This document shows, piece after piece, positions 26,521 through 34,919 of a stretch of DNA of 64,000 nucleotides. Source of the stretch: Amycolatopsis sp. A133. GTDB taxonomy: Bacteria > Actinomycetota > Actinomycetes > Mycobacteriales > Pseudonocardiaceae. Position numbers and translations under genes: made by a program. The DNA is taken from contig NZ_JAVHJU010000008.1 in assembly GCF_031082405.1 (NCBI RefSeq), positions 62,001 to 126,000 of the forward strand. Direction: 5' to 3'. Position 1 is the stretch's first letter; each line of letters starts with the position of its first letter. The notes under the pieces are model-generated. The model made no database searches. It was not told where the DNA came from and was given only the letters and a program-made list of their open reading frames with translations.

Positions 26521-27204
26521 GTGCCTCTGGCCACCACGCGCCGGGCCGGCCTCGTCGACCAGGTCATCGACCAGCTGCGGACCGCGGTCACGCAGGGGGA
26601 ATGGCCGATCGGCGAACGCATCCCCACCGAGGCCGAGCTCGTCGAGCAGCTCGGCGTCGGCCGCAACACCGTCCGCGAAGCCGTGCGCGCACTGGCACAC
26701 ACCGGGCTCCTGGAGGTCCGCCAGGGCGACGGCACCTACGTGCGCGCGACGAGCGAAGTGTCCGGGGCGATCCGCCGGCTCTGCGGCTCGGAGCTGCGCG
26801 AGGTCCTGCAGGTCCGGCGCACGCTGGAGGTCGAAGGCGCCCGGCTCGCGGCCGCCGAGCGGTCCGAAGAAGAGGTCGCCGAGCTGCGTGCCCTGCTCGC
26901 CCGCCGCGAGGTCGACCTGCGCGAAGGACGCTGGCAGGACTTCGCCCGCACGGACGCGGAGTTCCACTGCGCCGTCGTCCGCGCCGGCCACAACCGGCTG
27001 CTGACCGAGCTCTACCGCGGGCTGACCGAGGTCATCACGGCCAGCGTCGCGGCGACGGCCGGCATCACACCGGGCGCGGACCACGCCCCGGAGATCGGCC
27101 ACGAAGGCCTCGCCGACGCCATCGCCGAGCGCGACCCGGACCGCGCGGCCGCCGAGGCGTGCGGCTTCCTCGACGAACTCCTGGAGCGCATCGACCGCGC
27201 CTGA
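26521..27204 (+). CDS. FadR-type GntR-family regulator
   Basis: A 227-residue regulator. The winged helix-turn-helix (~8-75) shows GERIPTEAELVEQLGVGRNTVREAVRAL and GDGTYV. The C-terminal FCD domain (~85-225) has candidate metal ligands (D in RTDAEFH, H residues in EFHCAVVRAGH and EIGHEGL). It is divergent from the MFS gene and likely represses it; the effector is unknown. Confidence 0.93.
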   Translation: MPLATTRRAGLVDQVIDQLRTAVTQGEWPIGERIPTEAELVEQLGVGRNTVREAVRALAHTGLLEVRQGDGTYVRATSEVSGAIRRLCGSELREVLQVRRTLEVEGARLAAAERSEEEVAELRALLARREVDLREGRWQDFARTDAEFHCAVVRAGHNRLLTELYRGLTEVITASVAATAGITPGADHAPEIGHEGLADAIAERDPDRAAAEACGFLDELLERIDRA

Positions 27205-27248
27205 CCGCACCCCGCCACCCGTGCGTGAACTGGGGTTTCACCGGCTGT

Positions 27249-27321
27249 GGTGCCACTGGCGACCCCTAAGGGTGCCATTTCAGGGTTGTCGTGGTGCCAC
27301 GATGGCGCCATAGTTGTGCCA
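27249..27321 (+). promoter_or_regulatory. Four GTGCCA iterons at 22-base spacing over the promoter of the ribbon-helix-helix gene
   Basis: GTGCCA occurs at 27250, 27272, 27294 and 27316, exactly 22 bases apart (two helical turns), with a half-phase variant GCGCCA at 27305. The array spans a candidate promoter, TTGTCG (27286-27291), 17 bases, CATAGT (27309-27314), whose start point would fall at the ATG (27321). Ribbon-helix-helix proteins commonly bind such repeated short sites, so this is probably the autoregulatory operator of the gene it overlaps. Confidence 0.75.
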
Positions 27322-27809
27322 TGGACCTGACGCCCTTCGTGGACGAACTCCGCCGGGAGCTCGCGGTCGCCGCCGAAGCGGCGGGCGAGGACGCTGTCGC
27401 CCTCGCCGAGCGGCTCACCGCGCCGCTCGAATCGGCGATCCGGCTCACCCTGCTCGATGCCCTCTCGGCCGCCGCCGACGAGATCACCCGCGAGCTCGCT
27501 CCCGGCTCCGTGGAAGTACGCCTTCGCCGTCGCGAAGCCGAGTTCGCCGTGGCGCTGCCCGCGACGCCCGAGCCGGCGCCCGCCGAAGCACCGCCTCCGC
27601 CCGAGGCCGACGACGGCGCCGTCGCGCGCATCAACCTGCGCCTGCCCGAGCAGCTGAAGCAGCGCGTCGAAGAAGCCGCCGGACGCGAGCGGATCTCCAC
27701 CAACGCCTGGCTCGTCCGGGCCGCGAGCACCGCGCTGGGCACCGACCGGGTCCGGCCCACCCAGCGCCGGTCGGCCTTCGGCGAGAAGTACACCGGCTGG
27801 GTCCAGTAA
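27321..27809 (+). CDS. Ribbon-helix-helix (HicB/Arc-like) regulatory protein
   Basis: A 162-residue protein. The N-terminal ~75 residues are helical, a Pro/Ala/Glu linker follows (~78-98), and the C-terminal segment VARINLRLPEQLKQRVEEAA..ISTNAWLVRAAS (~103-138) is a ribbon-helix-helix DNA-binding fold. The ATG at 27321 shares its first base with the last of four GTGCCA repeats and appears leaderless. No HicA toxin is adjacent. Instead it heads an operon with a DUF4097 protein and a two-gene ABC exporter, which it probably controls. Confidence 0.85.
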   Translation: MDLTPFVDELRRELAVAAEAAGEDAVALAERLTAPLESAIRLTLLDALSAAADEITRELAPGSVEVRLRRREAEFAVALPATPEPAPAEAPPPPEADDGAVARINLRLPEQLKQRVEEAAGRERISTNAWLVRAASTALGTDRVRPTQRRSAFGEKYTGWVQ

Positions 27810-27880
27810 CTCCCTTTCGCTTTTCCCTGCCGTCTCCGACCTGCGGAGACGCCACCCGAGCACCCCAGGAGGGCGCAGCC

Positions 27881-28723
27881 ATGCCCGTTTTCCCCACTCC
27901 CGAGCCGATCGCGGCCACCATCGACGTCAGCATCGCCGACGTCCGGATCGTCGCCGGCGACGGCGCGGAAACCACCGTCGAGGTCACCCCGGCGGACCCG
28001 AACGAGAACGAGGACGTCAAGGCCGTCGCGAAGACCCGCGTCGAATTCGCGGGTGGTGAACTGCTGGTCAAGGGCCCGAAGTACGCCACCAAGCTGTGGG
28101 GCCGCGGCGGCGCCCTGCACGTCACGGTCGAGCTGCCGGCCGGCTCGCAGATCACCGGCACCGCCGCGATGGGCGACTTCCGCGTCACCGGCCGGGTCGG
28201 CCCCAGCCGCTTCAAGACCTCCGTCGGCGACATCCACCTGGACGAAGCCGCCCGGCTCGAGGCGAGCACGGCGACCGGCGACGTCTCCGTCGACCGCGTC
28301 ACCGGGCACGCCGAGGTCGGCACCGGCTCCGGCGAGCTGCGGATCCGCGAGATCGACGGCTCCGCGGTCCTCAAGAACTCCAACGGCGAGACGCGCATCG
28401 GCGAAGTGACCGGTGACCTGCGGGTCAGCGTCGCCAACGGCGACATCCTCGTCGACCTCGCCCACGCGGCCGTGCACGCCAAAACCGCCTCCGGCGACAT
28501 CCGGCTCGGCGAGGTGGTGCGCGACCGGGTCGTCCTCGACACCGCCGTCGGCGAGATCGAGGTCGGCATCCGCGAGGGCAGCGCCGCCTGGCTCGAGCTG
28601 AACTCGCTGACCGGGTCCGTGCGCAACACGCTCAGCGCCGCCGACGGACCCAGCGGCAGCACCGAGACCGTCGAGGTCAAGGCCCACACCTACACCGGCG
28701 ACATCGTCATCCGGCGCGCCTGA
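27881..28723 (+). CDS. DUF4097-family beta-strand-repeat protein
   Basis: A 280-residue protein made of short repeats ending in xGDI/xGEI turns (VGDIHLDEA, TGDVSVDRV, SGELRIREI, NGETRIGEV, NGDILVDLA, SGDIRLGEV, VGEIEVGIR, TGDIVIRRA). This is the right-handed beta-helix-like pattern of DUF4097. There is no signal peptide, so it is probably cytoplasmic or membrane-peripheral. ATG at 27881 has AGGAGGG eight bases upstream. It lies between the regulator and the ABC transporter genes, 26 bases before drrA. Function unknown; it may sense or tether the exporter. Confidence 0.85.
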   Translation: MPVFPTPEPIAATIDVSIADVRIVAGDGAETTVEVTPADPNENEDVKAVAKTRVEFAGGELLVKGPKYATKLWGRGGALHVTVELPAGSQITGTAAMGDFRVTGRVGPSRFKTSVGDIHLDEAARLEASTATGDVSVDRVTGHAEVGTGSGELRIREIDGSAVLKNSNGETRIGEVTGDLRVSVANGDILVDLAHAAVHAKTASGDIRLGEVVRDRVVLDTAVGEIEVGIREGSAAWLELNSLTGSVRNTLSAADGPSGSTETVEVKAHTYTGDIVIRRA

Positions 28724-28749
28724 AGACTCCACACGAAAAGGGGAAATCC

Positions 28750-29706
28750 ATGCCAGACGCCATCGTGGCCGAGGGACTGGTCAAGAAGTACGGGAAGGTC
28801 ACCGCGCTCGACGGGATGACCTTGGCGGTGCCGGAAGGCACGGTGCTCGGCGTGCTCGGGCCCAACGGCGCCGGGAAGACCACCACCGTCCAGATCCTCA
28901 CGACACTGCAGAAGCCGGACGCGGGCCGGGCGACGGTCGCCGGGTTCGACGTCGTGAAGGACGCGCACGAGCTGCGTTCGCACATCGGCGCTTCGGGGCA
29001 GTACGCCGCCGTCGACCAGGAACTGACCGGGGCCGAGAACCTCGAGATGGTCGGGCGGCTGTACCACCTGGGCACCAAGCGGGCCAAGGCCCGCGGCCGG
29101 GAGCTGCTGGCCCGGTTCAGCCTGGAGGACGCCGCCGACCGCCCGGTGAAGGGCTACTCGGGCGGCATGCGGCGCCGCCTCGACCTGGCCGGCGCGCTCG
29201 TGGCCAATCCGCCGGTGCTGTTCCTCGACGAGCCCACCACCGGGCTCGACCCGCGGGCCCGCACCGAGTTGTGGGACGTCATCACCGAGCTGGTCGCGGG
29301 CGGCACCACGCTGCTGCTGACCACCCAGTACCTGGAAGAAGCCGACCGGCTGGCCGACAGCATCGCGGTGATCGACCACGGGCGCGTGATCGCCCGCGGC
29401 ACCGCCGACGAGCTCAAGGACCTGGTCGGCGGCGAGCGGATCGAGCTGACCGTCGGCACCCACGCCGACGTCGGCACCGCCCGGCGGGCCCTGGCCCGGC
29501 TGGCCAGCGGCGAGCCGCAGGCCGAGGCGTTCCGGCTCACCGTGCCCGTGACCCACGGCGCGAAAGCGCTTACCGAAGCCCTCGCCCTGCTCGCCGCGGA
29601 AGGCGTGGACGTCCGCGACGTCGGCGTCCGCCGCCCCACCCTCGACGACGTTTTCCTCACTCTGACCGGCCACGAGACGGCCGAACCCGCGAAGGAGGCC
29701 GTGTGA
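28750..29706 (+). CDS. ABC transporter ATP-binding protein, DrrA family
   Basis: A 318-residue ATPase. Walker A is GPNGAGKTT (~38-46), the Q-loop follows near SGQYAAVDQELTG, the signature is YSGGMRRRLDLA (~137-148), Walker B is VLFLDEPTTGLD (~157-168) and the switch His is in LLTTQYLEEADRL. The C-terminal ~90-residue extension is typical of DrrA-type ATPases that power daunorubicin-like exporters. The stop shares one base with the permease ATG (TGATG), so the pair is translationally coupled. Confidence 0.95.
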   Translation: MPDAIVAEGLVKKYGKVTALDGMTLAVPEGTVLGVLGPNGAGKTTTVQILTTLQKPDAGRATVAGFDVVKDAHELRSHIGASGQYAAVDQELTGAENLEMVGRLYHLGTKRAKARGRELLARFSLEDAADRPVKGYSGGMRRRLDLAGALVANPPVLFLDEPTTGLDPRARTELWDVITELVAGGTTLLLTTQYLEEADRLADSIAVIDHGRVIARGTADELKDLVGGERIELTVGTHADVGTARRALARLASGEPQAEAFRLTVPVTHGAKALTEALALLAAEGVDVRDVGVRRPTLDDVFLTLTGHETAEPAKEAV

Positions 29707-30509
29707 TGAACGCGGTGCAGATGGCCGTCACCGACGGCGTGACCGTGGCCAAGCGCAACTCGATCAAGATCGTCCGGTCGCTGGACCTGCTCGGGTCCAT
29801 CGTGTTCATGCCGGTGATGTTCGTGCTGCTCTTCGGCTACGTGTTCGGCAGCGTGATCGAAATCCCCGGCATGTCCTACCGCGAGTTCATGCTCCCGGGG
29901 ATCTTCACCCTCGCGGTGGCGATGGGCAGCATCGTCACCGGCTACGGCCTGACCGACGACCTGCAGAAGGGCATCATCGACCGGTTCCGCTCGCTGCCGA
30001 TGTCCCCCGCCGCGGTGCTGATCGGGCGGACCACCGCCGACCTCATCCTGAACGTGACGAGCCTGCTCATCATGGGCCTCGTGGGGCTGCTGGTCGGCTG
30101 GCGCATCCACACGAGCCCCCTGGAAGCGCTGGGCGGGGTGCTCCTGCTGCTCGCCTTCGCCTACGCGCTGTCCTGGGTGATGGGCACGCTCGGCCTGGCG
30201 GTCCGCAAGCCCGAGGTGTTCAACAACGTCTCGAGCGTGGCGATCTTCCCGCTCACGTTCCTGGCCAACACGTTCGTCGACAGCGGCCGCCTGCCCACGC
30301 CGCTGCGCGTGATCGCGGACTGGAACCCGGTCTCGGCGATCACGCAGGCCGCCCGCGAACTGTTCGGCAACACGAGCCCGGCGATGCCGGTGCACAACGC
30401 CTGGCCGATGCAGCACGCCGTGCTCGCCTCGGTGCTGTGGATCGTGCTGCTGCTGGCGATCTTCGTGCCGCTTTCGGTGCGCTGCTACAAGAAGGCAACC
30501 AGCCACTGA
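29706..30509 (+). CDS. ABC-2 type permease, DrrB family
   Basis: A 267-residue membrane protein with six hydrophobic segments (LLGSIVFMPVMFVLLFGYVFG at ~29 onward, then about 65, 105, 145, 180 and 240). It carries the DrrB-type motif DLQKGIIDRFRSLPMSPAAVL (~90-110). With the upstream ATPase it forms an exporter for a hydrophobic compound or lipid; the substrate is unknown and no antibiotic genes are nearby. It ends four bases before the convergent map gene. Confidence 0.94.
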   Translation: MNAVQMAVTDGVTVAKRNSIKIVRSLDLLGSIVFMPVMFVLLFGYVFGSVIEIPGMSYREFMLPGIFTLAVAMGSIVTGYGLTDDLQKGIIDRFRSLPMSPAAVLIGRTTADLILNVTSLLIMGLVGLLVGWRIHTSPLEALGGVLLLLAFAYALSWVMGTLGLAVRKPEVFNNVSSVAIFPLTFLANTFVDSGRLPTPLRVIADWNPVSAITQAARELFGNTSPAMPVHNAWPMQHAVLASVLWIVLLLAIFVPLSVRCYKKATSH

Positions 30510-30513
30510 CGAC

Positions 30514-31371
30514 TCAGGGCAGCGTGAGGATCTCGCTGCCGTCGGCCGTCACCACGAGGGTGTGCTCGAACTGGGCCGTCCACTTCTTGTCCTTCGTGGT
30601 GACGGTCCAGTCGTCGGCCCAGATGTCGTAGTCGATGGTGCCCAGGGTGATCATCGGCTCGATCGTGAAGGTCATGCCCTCCTCGATGATCGTGTCGACG
30701 GAGGGCTCTTCGTAGTGCAGGACCGTCGGCGGCGTGTGGAACGCCGGCCCGACGCCGTGGCCGGTGAAGTCGCGGACCACCCCGTAGCCGAAGCGCTTGG
30801 CGTAGGCCTCGATGACCCGGCCGATGACGTTCAGCTGACGACCCGGCCGGACCGCCTTGATCGCCCGCAGCGTCGCCTCGCGGGTGCGCTCCACCAGCAG
30901 GCGGGCCTCCTCCGAGACGTCGCCGGCCAGGAACGTCGCGTTCGTGTCGCCGTGGACGCCGCCGATGTAGGCGGTGACGTCGATGTTGCAGATGTCGCCG
31001 TCCTCGATCACCGTCGAGTCCGGGATGCCGTGGCAGATCACCTCGTTGAGCGAGGTGCAGCACGACTTCGGGAAACGGCGGTAGCCCAGCGTCGAGGGGT
31101 AGGCGTGGTGGTCGAGCAGGAACTCGTGCACCACCTGGTCGATGTCGTCCGTGGTGGCGCCCGGCTTGACCGCTTTGCCGCCCTCTTCCAGCGCCTGGGC
31201 CGCGATCCGGCTCGCGACCCGCATCGCCTCGATCACCTCGGGCGTGCGCACGCCGTTGCCGGTGTCCCGCTTCGGCGCCGGCTTGTCCACGTACTCGGGA
31301 CGGGCGATGGAACTGGGGACGTCACGGCGCGGCGTCTGGACGCCGGGAACGAGCGGGGCACGAACGGACAT
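30514..31371 (-). CDS. map: Methionine aminopeptidase, type I
   Basis: A 285-residue dimetal protease that removes N-terminal methionine from new proteins. The ligands are seen in order: His in ICHGIPD, Asp in [11 protein letters not shown] and GDTNATF, His in [12 protein letters not shown], Glu in FTIEPMI and Glu in AQFEHTLVV. The ~35-residue N-terminal extension ([12 protein letters not shown]) is typical of actinobacterial MapB (type Ic). It is the last gene of the dxr-to-map block. ATG at 31371 is preferred over one three codons upstream. Confidence 0.96.
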   Translation of the reverse strand: MSVRAPLVPGVQTPRRDVPSSIARPEYVDKPAPKRDTGNGVRTPEVIEAMRVASRIAAQALEEGGKAVKPGATTDDIDQVVHEFLLDHHAYPSTLGYRRFPKSCCTSLNEVICHGIPDSTVIEDGDICNIDVTAYIGGVHGDTNATFLAGDVSEEARLLVERTREATLRAIKAVRPGRQLNVIGRVIEAYAKRFGYGVVRDFTGHGVGPAFHTPPTVLHYEEPSVDTIIEEGMTFTIEPMITLGTIDYDIWADDWTVTTKDKKWTAQFEHTLVVTADGSEILTLP

Positions 31372-31395
31372 GCCCCCCACCTTACGACGGCCCGC

Positions 31396-33186
31396 TCAGC
31401 CGATCCCCGCCAGGAACCGGTGCGCGGCCTGCACCGCCGGTTTGGACGACCCGGCCTCGGTGAGCAGCACGGCGAACGCCAGGTCGCCGCGGTAGCCGAC
31501 GAACCAGCCGTGCGAGCGGGCGCCGTCGCCGAACTGAGCGGTGCCGGTCTTGCCCGCGACGTCGGGGATGTCCCGCAGCCCGGTCGCGGTGCCCCCGGTG
31601 ACGACCTCCCGCATCATCCCGCGCAGCGCGTCGAGGACCTCCGGCGACGGCGGGTCGACGGCGTTGCCCGTGGTCGCCGGCATGCCCTTGACGATCGACG
31701 GCACCGGCACCTTCCCGGCCTGCACGGTCGCCGCGACCAGCGCGAGGCCGAACGGGCTGGTCACCACCGTGCCCTGGCCGAAGCCGTTCTCGGCCCGCTG
31801 GACGGCCGAATCGCCGGCCGGGACGTCCCCGGTGACCGTGGTCAGGCCCGGGACCACGAAGTCGGCGCCGAGGCCGAGGGACCGGGCGGTGTCGGTGAGC
31901 GAGGGCCCCGGCAGGCCGGCGGCGAGCCGGGCGAAGGTCGTGTTGCACGACCGTGCGAACGCCGTCTTCAGCGGCACCCGGCCGAGGTCGAACCGGCCTT
32001 CGTTCGGGACGACGCGGTTTTCGATCGTCGTCGTCCCCGGGCAGTCGACCGGGCTGCCCGCCTCGACCTCCCCCGCCGACAGCGCGGCCGCCGCCGTGAC
32101 GATCTTGAACGTCGACCCCGGCGGGTAGCGCCCGGACAGGGCCAGCGAGCCTTCGTCGTCGGCGGCGTCGTTCTGCGCGACGGCGAGGATGTCCCCGCTC
32201 GACGGCTGGATCGCGACCAGCGCGGCCGGGTAGGGCTCGGGGTCGAGGGCCGTCTCGGCGGCGGTCTGGAGCTTCGAGCTGAGCGTGCTGGTGACGGCGG
32301 GCGCGGGCCGCGGCGGCTCGGCCTTGAGCTCGGAGGCCTCGCCGCCGGTGACGTCACGGGTGACGATCCGCCAGCCTGCCGCCCCGGCCAGCTGCTGCTC
32401 GACCAGCGCGCGGATGCCCGGCAGGACCTGCTGCCCGGACCCGCGGGTCACCGGCAGCAGCCGCTCCTGGCTGGCGAAGCGGACGCCGGGCAGGTCGTAG
32501 ATCGCCGGCTTGACCCGCTGGTAGTCGCCGGCGCGCAGGGTGATCACCGGGTAGGCGTCGCCGGGCTTGGTCTTGTGCATCCCGTCCAGCACGGACCGGC
32601 CGGTGACCGACGGCTCGTACCGGTGCAGCGCCTTGGCGAGGGTGCCGGCGACGGCGTTCGCGTCGCCGGCCTTCTGCGGGTCGACGACCACGCCGATCAC
32701 GGTCTGCGGGCGCATCAGCGGCACGCCGTCGCGGTCGAGGACCGGCGCCGTCTCGGGCAGCTGGGGCAGCATGCCCAGGGTCTGGCCGACGGCCAGCTGC
32801 GGGTGCACGACCGTCGGCTGCCAGTGCACCTGCCAGCCGCTCTCGGCCGCCCGCAGCTGGGCGTCGGCGCGGTAGGACCAGGTGCGGCCGTGCGGCAGGT
32901 GCCAGGTGAGCCGGTAGCCGGCGGTCACGACGTCGCCGTCCGGCTGTTTCACCTCTTCGTCGTCGACGTCGAGACCCTCGGGGGCGAGCACGCCGCGGAC
33001 CTGGCTCAGCACGGTCTTCGCGGCTTCGGGCGAGTCGGTGGCCGCCGCCGCGGCGGCGACGTCCCCGGCCGCGACGGCGTCCAGGAAGGCGGAGAGGGCG
33101 TCCTCGGGCCCGTCGCCCGAGCACCCGGCCGTGGTCGCGGCGACGAGCAGCAGCACCGCGAGGGCACAGTGTCGACGAGCACTCAT
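31396..33186 (-). CDS. Penicillin-binding transpeptidase lipoprotein
   Basis: A 596-residue class B-like PBP. A lipoprotein signal ends TAGC (Cys ~22). An NTF2-like MecA_N domain (~27-135) is followed by a PBP dimerisation region and the transpeptidase domain. The active motifs are STFK (~355), SCN (~415) and KTGTAQ (~548). It cross-links peptidoglycan outside the membrane. It corresponds in position to Rv2864c of M. tuberculosis, between the GNAT gene and map. ATG at 33186 begins the signal peptide. Confidence 0.93.
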   Translation of the reverse strand: MSARRHCALAVLLLVAATTAGCSGDGPEDALSAFLDAVAAGDVAAAAAATDSPEAAKTVLSQVRGVLAPEGLDVDDEEVKQPDGDVVTAGYRLTWHLPHGRTWSYRADAQLRAAESGWQVHWQPTVVHPQLAVGQTLGMLPQLPETAPVLDRDGVPLMRPQTVIGVVVDPQKAGDANAVAGTLAKALHRYEPSVTGRSVLDGMHKTKPGDAYPVITLRAGDYQRVKPAIYDLPGVRFASQERLLPVTRGSGQQVLPGIRALVEQQLAGAAGWRIVTRDVTGGEASELKAEPPRPAPAVTSTLSSKLQTAAETALDPEPYPAALVAIQPSSGDILAVAQNDAADDEGSLALSGRYPPGSTFKIVTAAAALSAGEVEAGSPVDCPGTTTIENRVVPNEGRFDLGRVPLKTAFARSCNTTFARLAAGLPGPSLTDTARSLGLGADFVVPGLTTVTGDVPAGDSAVQRAENGFGQGTVVTSPFGLALVAATVQAGKVPVPSIVKGMPATTGNAVDPPSPEVLDALRGMMREVVTGGTATGLRDIPDVAGKTGTAQFGDGARSHGWFVGYRGDLAFAVLLTEAGSSKPAVQAAHRFLAGIG

Positions 33187-33246
33187 GGCGGGATAATGCC
33201 TGGTCAGCGCGGTTCGACCGGGCTGAAACGCCGCCACGGAAGAGTG

Positions 33247-34101
33247 CTAGAACAGCACCGTCGCGTACTGGCCGACCTGCTGGAACCCGATCTTGCGGTA
33301 GGCGGCGAGAGCCGGGGTGTTGAAGGCGTTGACGTAGAGGCTGGCGGTGCGGCCGAGCCCGCGGACGAGCCGGTTCACCACCGCGGCGGTGCCGGCGGTG
33401 CCGAGCCCGTCGCCACGGCGTTCGGGGTGCACCCACACGCCCTGGATCTGCCCGACGGTCGCCGACATGGCGCCGATCTCGGCCTTGAAGACGACTTCGC
33501 CGTTCTCGAAGCGGGCGAACGCGCGGCCGGCCCCGATCAGCTCGGTGACCCGGGCGCGGTAGCTCGCCCCGCCGTCACCGCTGCGCGGATCGACGCCCAC
33601 CTCCTCGATGAACATCGAGACGGCCGCGGGCAGGTACCGCTCGAGCTCGTCCGGCCGGACGGGCCGCACCAGCGGATCGGCGGCGACGAGCGGCGTGCTG
33701 TCCAGGGCCATCAGCGGCTGGTCGTCGCGGACCTCGCGGGCCGGGCCCCACTCGCCTTCGAGCTCGTCCCACAGGCCGAGGACCTGCTCGGCCGGGCCGA
33801 CGAGCGAGGAGCAGGTGCGTTGTCTCCGCAGGGCGCGGTCGGCGAAGGAGCGCAGGGCGGGCGCGTTGCCGCGCAGCGGGATGAGGTTGGGGCCGGAGAA
33901 GCACAGCCCTTGGAGCCGCCCGGCCCGGACCGGACGGCTGTCGGCGGCCCAGAGCTCACCACCGAGCCGCCAGGGGTCGAGACCGGCAGCCTCGACCCGG
34001 GCGCTGACCATGCAGCTGCCCACCGGGTCGGCGGCCAGAGCGGCACGGACCGCCGGATAGTCCCGATCGTCGAGCAGCCGTGCACCTGCAAGCCGCAACA
34101 C
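33247..34101 (-). CDS. GNAT acetyltransferase with N-terminal DUF4081
   Basis: A 284-residue two-domain protein. The N-terminal half (~1-130, LRLAGARLLDDRDYPAVRAAL onward) is DUF4081. The C-terminal half is a GNAT with IQGVWVHPERRGDGLGTAGT (~218-237) as acetyl-CoA loop and LAAYRKIGFQQVGQYATVLF at the end. Its homologue in mycobacteria (Rv2867c) also sits between ispG and the PBP gene, but its substrate is unknown. GTG start at 34101. Confidence 0.9.
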   Translation of the reverse strand: MLRLAGARLLDDRDYPAVRAALAADPVGSCMVSARVEAAGLDPWRLGGELWAADSRPVRAGRLQGLCFSGPNLIPLRGNAPALRSFADRALRRQRTCSSLVGPAEQVLGLWDELEGEWGPAREVRDDQPLMALDSTPLVAADPLVRPVRPDELERYLPAAVSMFIEEVGVDPRSGDGGASYRARVTELIGAGRAFARFENGEVVFKAEIGAMSATVGQIQGVWVHPERRGDGLGTAGTAAVVNRLVRGLGRTASLYVNAFNTPALAAYRKIGFQQVGQYATVLF

Positions 34102-34200
34102 GGGCTCCAGGGTGCCAGATTCGACTGATAAACGGAACGCAAGCCTTCCGACACGGTGAGATGAACAGCCGGAGCCGGGCTTTCGGGCAGTATCGGATGT

Positions 34201-34407
34201 ATGCAGCGGTATACGTACAAGGTCGTCGAGGTCCGGGAGAAGCTGATCGGCGGGAAGATGTCGGGGGGCAGGCTCGAGAAGCTGCTGAACGACTACGCCG
34301 GGGACGGGTGGCAGCTGAAGGCCATCACGTCGGCGGAGGTGAAGGGGCGGGTCGGGCCCGGCGGGGTCGAGGGGTTGCTGGTGACCTTCGAGCGGCCGGT
34401 GCAGTAG
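34201..34407 (+). CDS. DUF4177 small protein
   Basis: A 68-residue protein, YTYKVVEVREKLIGGKMS..LEKLLNDYAGDGWQLKAIT, matching the DUF4177 pattern (start YKVV, DGWxL). Function unknown. It is one of the genes lying inside the otherwise conserved dxr-to-map block. ATG at 34201. Confidence 0.82.
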   Translation: MQRYTYKVVEVREKLIGGKMSGGRLEKLLNDYAGDGWQLKAITSAEVKGRVGPGGVEGLLVTFERPVQ

Positions 34408-34439
34408 CGGGGGCGGCTCGGTCGCCTCGGCCGGTGCCG

Positions 34440-34514
34440 CGAATGACTCATTCGCAGCGCCGGAGGTCCCGAATGAGTCATTCGCGACCTCGGACGTCCC
34501 CGATGAGTCATTCG
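34440..34514. repeat. Three palindromes CGAATGAGTCATTCG in a 30-base periodic array
   Basis: Copies lie at 34440-34454 (central C), 34470-34484 (central G) and 34500-34514 (slightly degenerate), with centres at 34447, 34477 and 34507, exactly 30 bases apart. The 15-base spacers differ but share a GGACGTCC/GGAGGTCC end. The array sits between two convergent genes and could act as terminator, protein-binding array or mobile REP-like element. I associate this palindrome with Amycolatopsis-type genomes, from memory only. Confidence 0.8.
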
Positions 34515-34526
34515 CGACACCCTCGG

Positions 34527-34919
34527 TCAGAGGGCTCCGCGGTAGGTGCCGATCGTCCAGGAGTTGCCCTCCGGGTCGCGCAGGCTGAACTGGCGGGAGC
34601 CGTACTCGGTGTTCGCCAGGTCCGCCGTGATCTCCGCGCCCGCGTCCTTCACGCGCGCGTGGATCTCGTCCACCCGGTCCGACACCACGTACGCCGCGGC
34701 CGAGCCCGGCTTCATCGTGTCGTGGACGCCGTCGGGCGGGCGGACGCTGCCCAGCATCACCGCGCCGCCCTCGGGCCAGCGCAGCTCCGCGTGCGCGACC
34801 AGGTCCCCTTCCGGCACCACCAGCGCCTCGGTGAACCCGAGGACGTCGACGAGGAAGCGGATCGCGCCGGGGGCGTCGTCGTACCGGAAGGCGGGCCAGA
34901 CGTTCGGTTCAGGAGTCAT
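34527..34919 (-). CDS. VOC-family protein (PhnB/glyoxalase-like)
   Basis: A 130-residue protein with the PhnB-type pattern: VWPAFRYDDAPGAIRFLVDVLGF at the start, DRVDEIHARVKDAGAEI in the middle, and FSLRDPEGNSWTIGTYRG at the end. Its ATG overlaps the stop of the upstream AraC gene by four bases (ATGA), so the regulator and this protein are co-translated. Substrate unknown. Confidence 0.9.
   Translation of the reverse strand: MTPEPNVWPAFRYDDAPGAIRFLVDVLGFTEALVVPEGDLVAHAELRWPEGGAVMLGSVRPPDGVHDTMKPGSAAAYVVSDRVDEIHARVKDAGAEITADLANTEYGSRQFSLRDPEGNSWTIGTYRGAL

Noticed and set aside
27321..30509. HicAB toxin-antitoxin system
   Set aside because: The regulator has a HicB/Arc-like ribbon-helix-helix end, but there is no HicA-sized toxin gene on either side.
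28750..30509. Daunorubicin-type antibiotic resistance cluster
   Set aside because: DrrA/DrrB homologues are common in actinomycetes; no biosynthetic gene for a polyketide or other antibiotic lies nearby.
34440..34514. CRISPR-like appearance of the 30-base periodic array
   Set aside because: Only three units, repeats of 15 bases, spacers of 15 bases, and no cas genes. Palindromic extragenic repeats explain it better.
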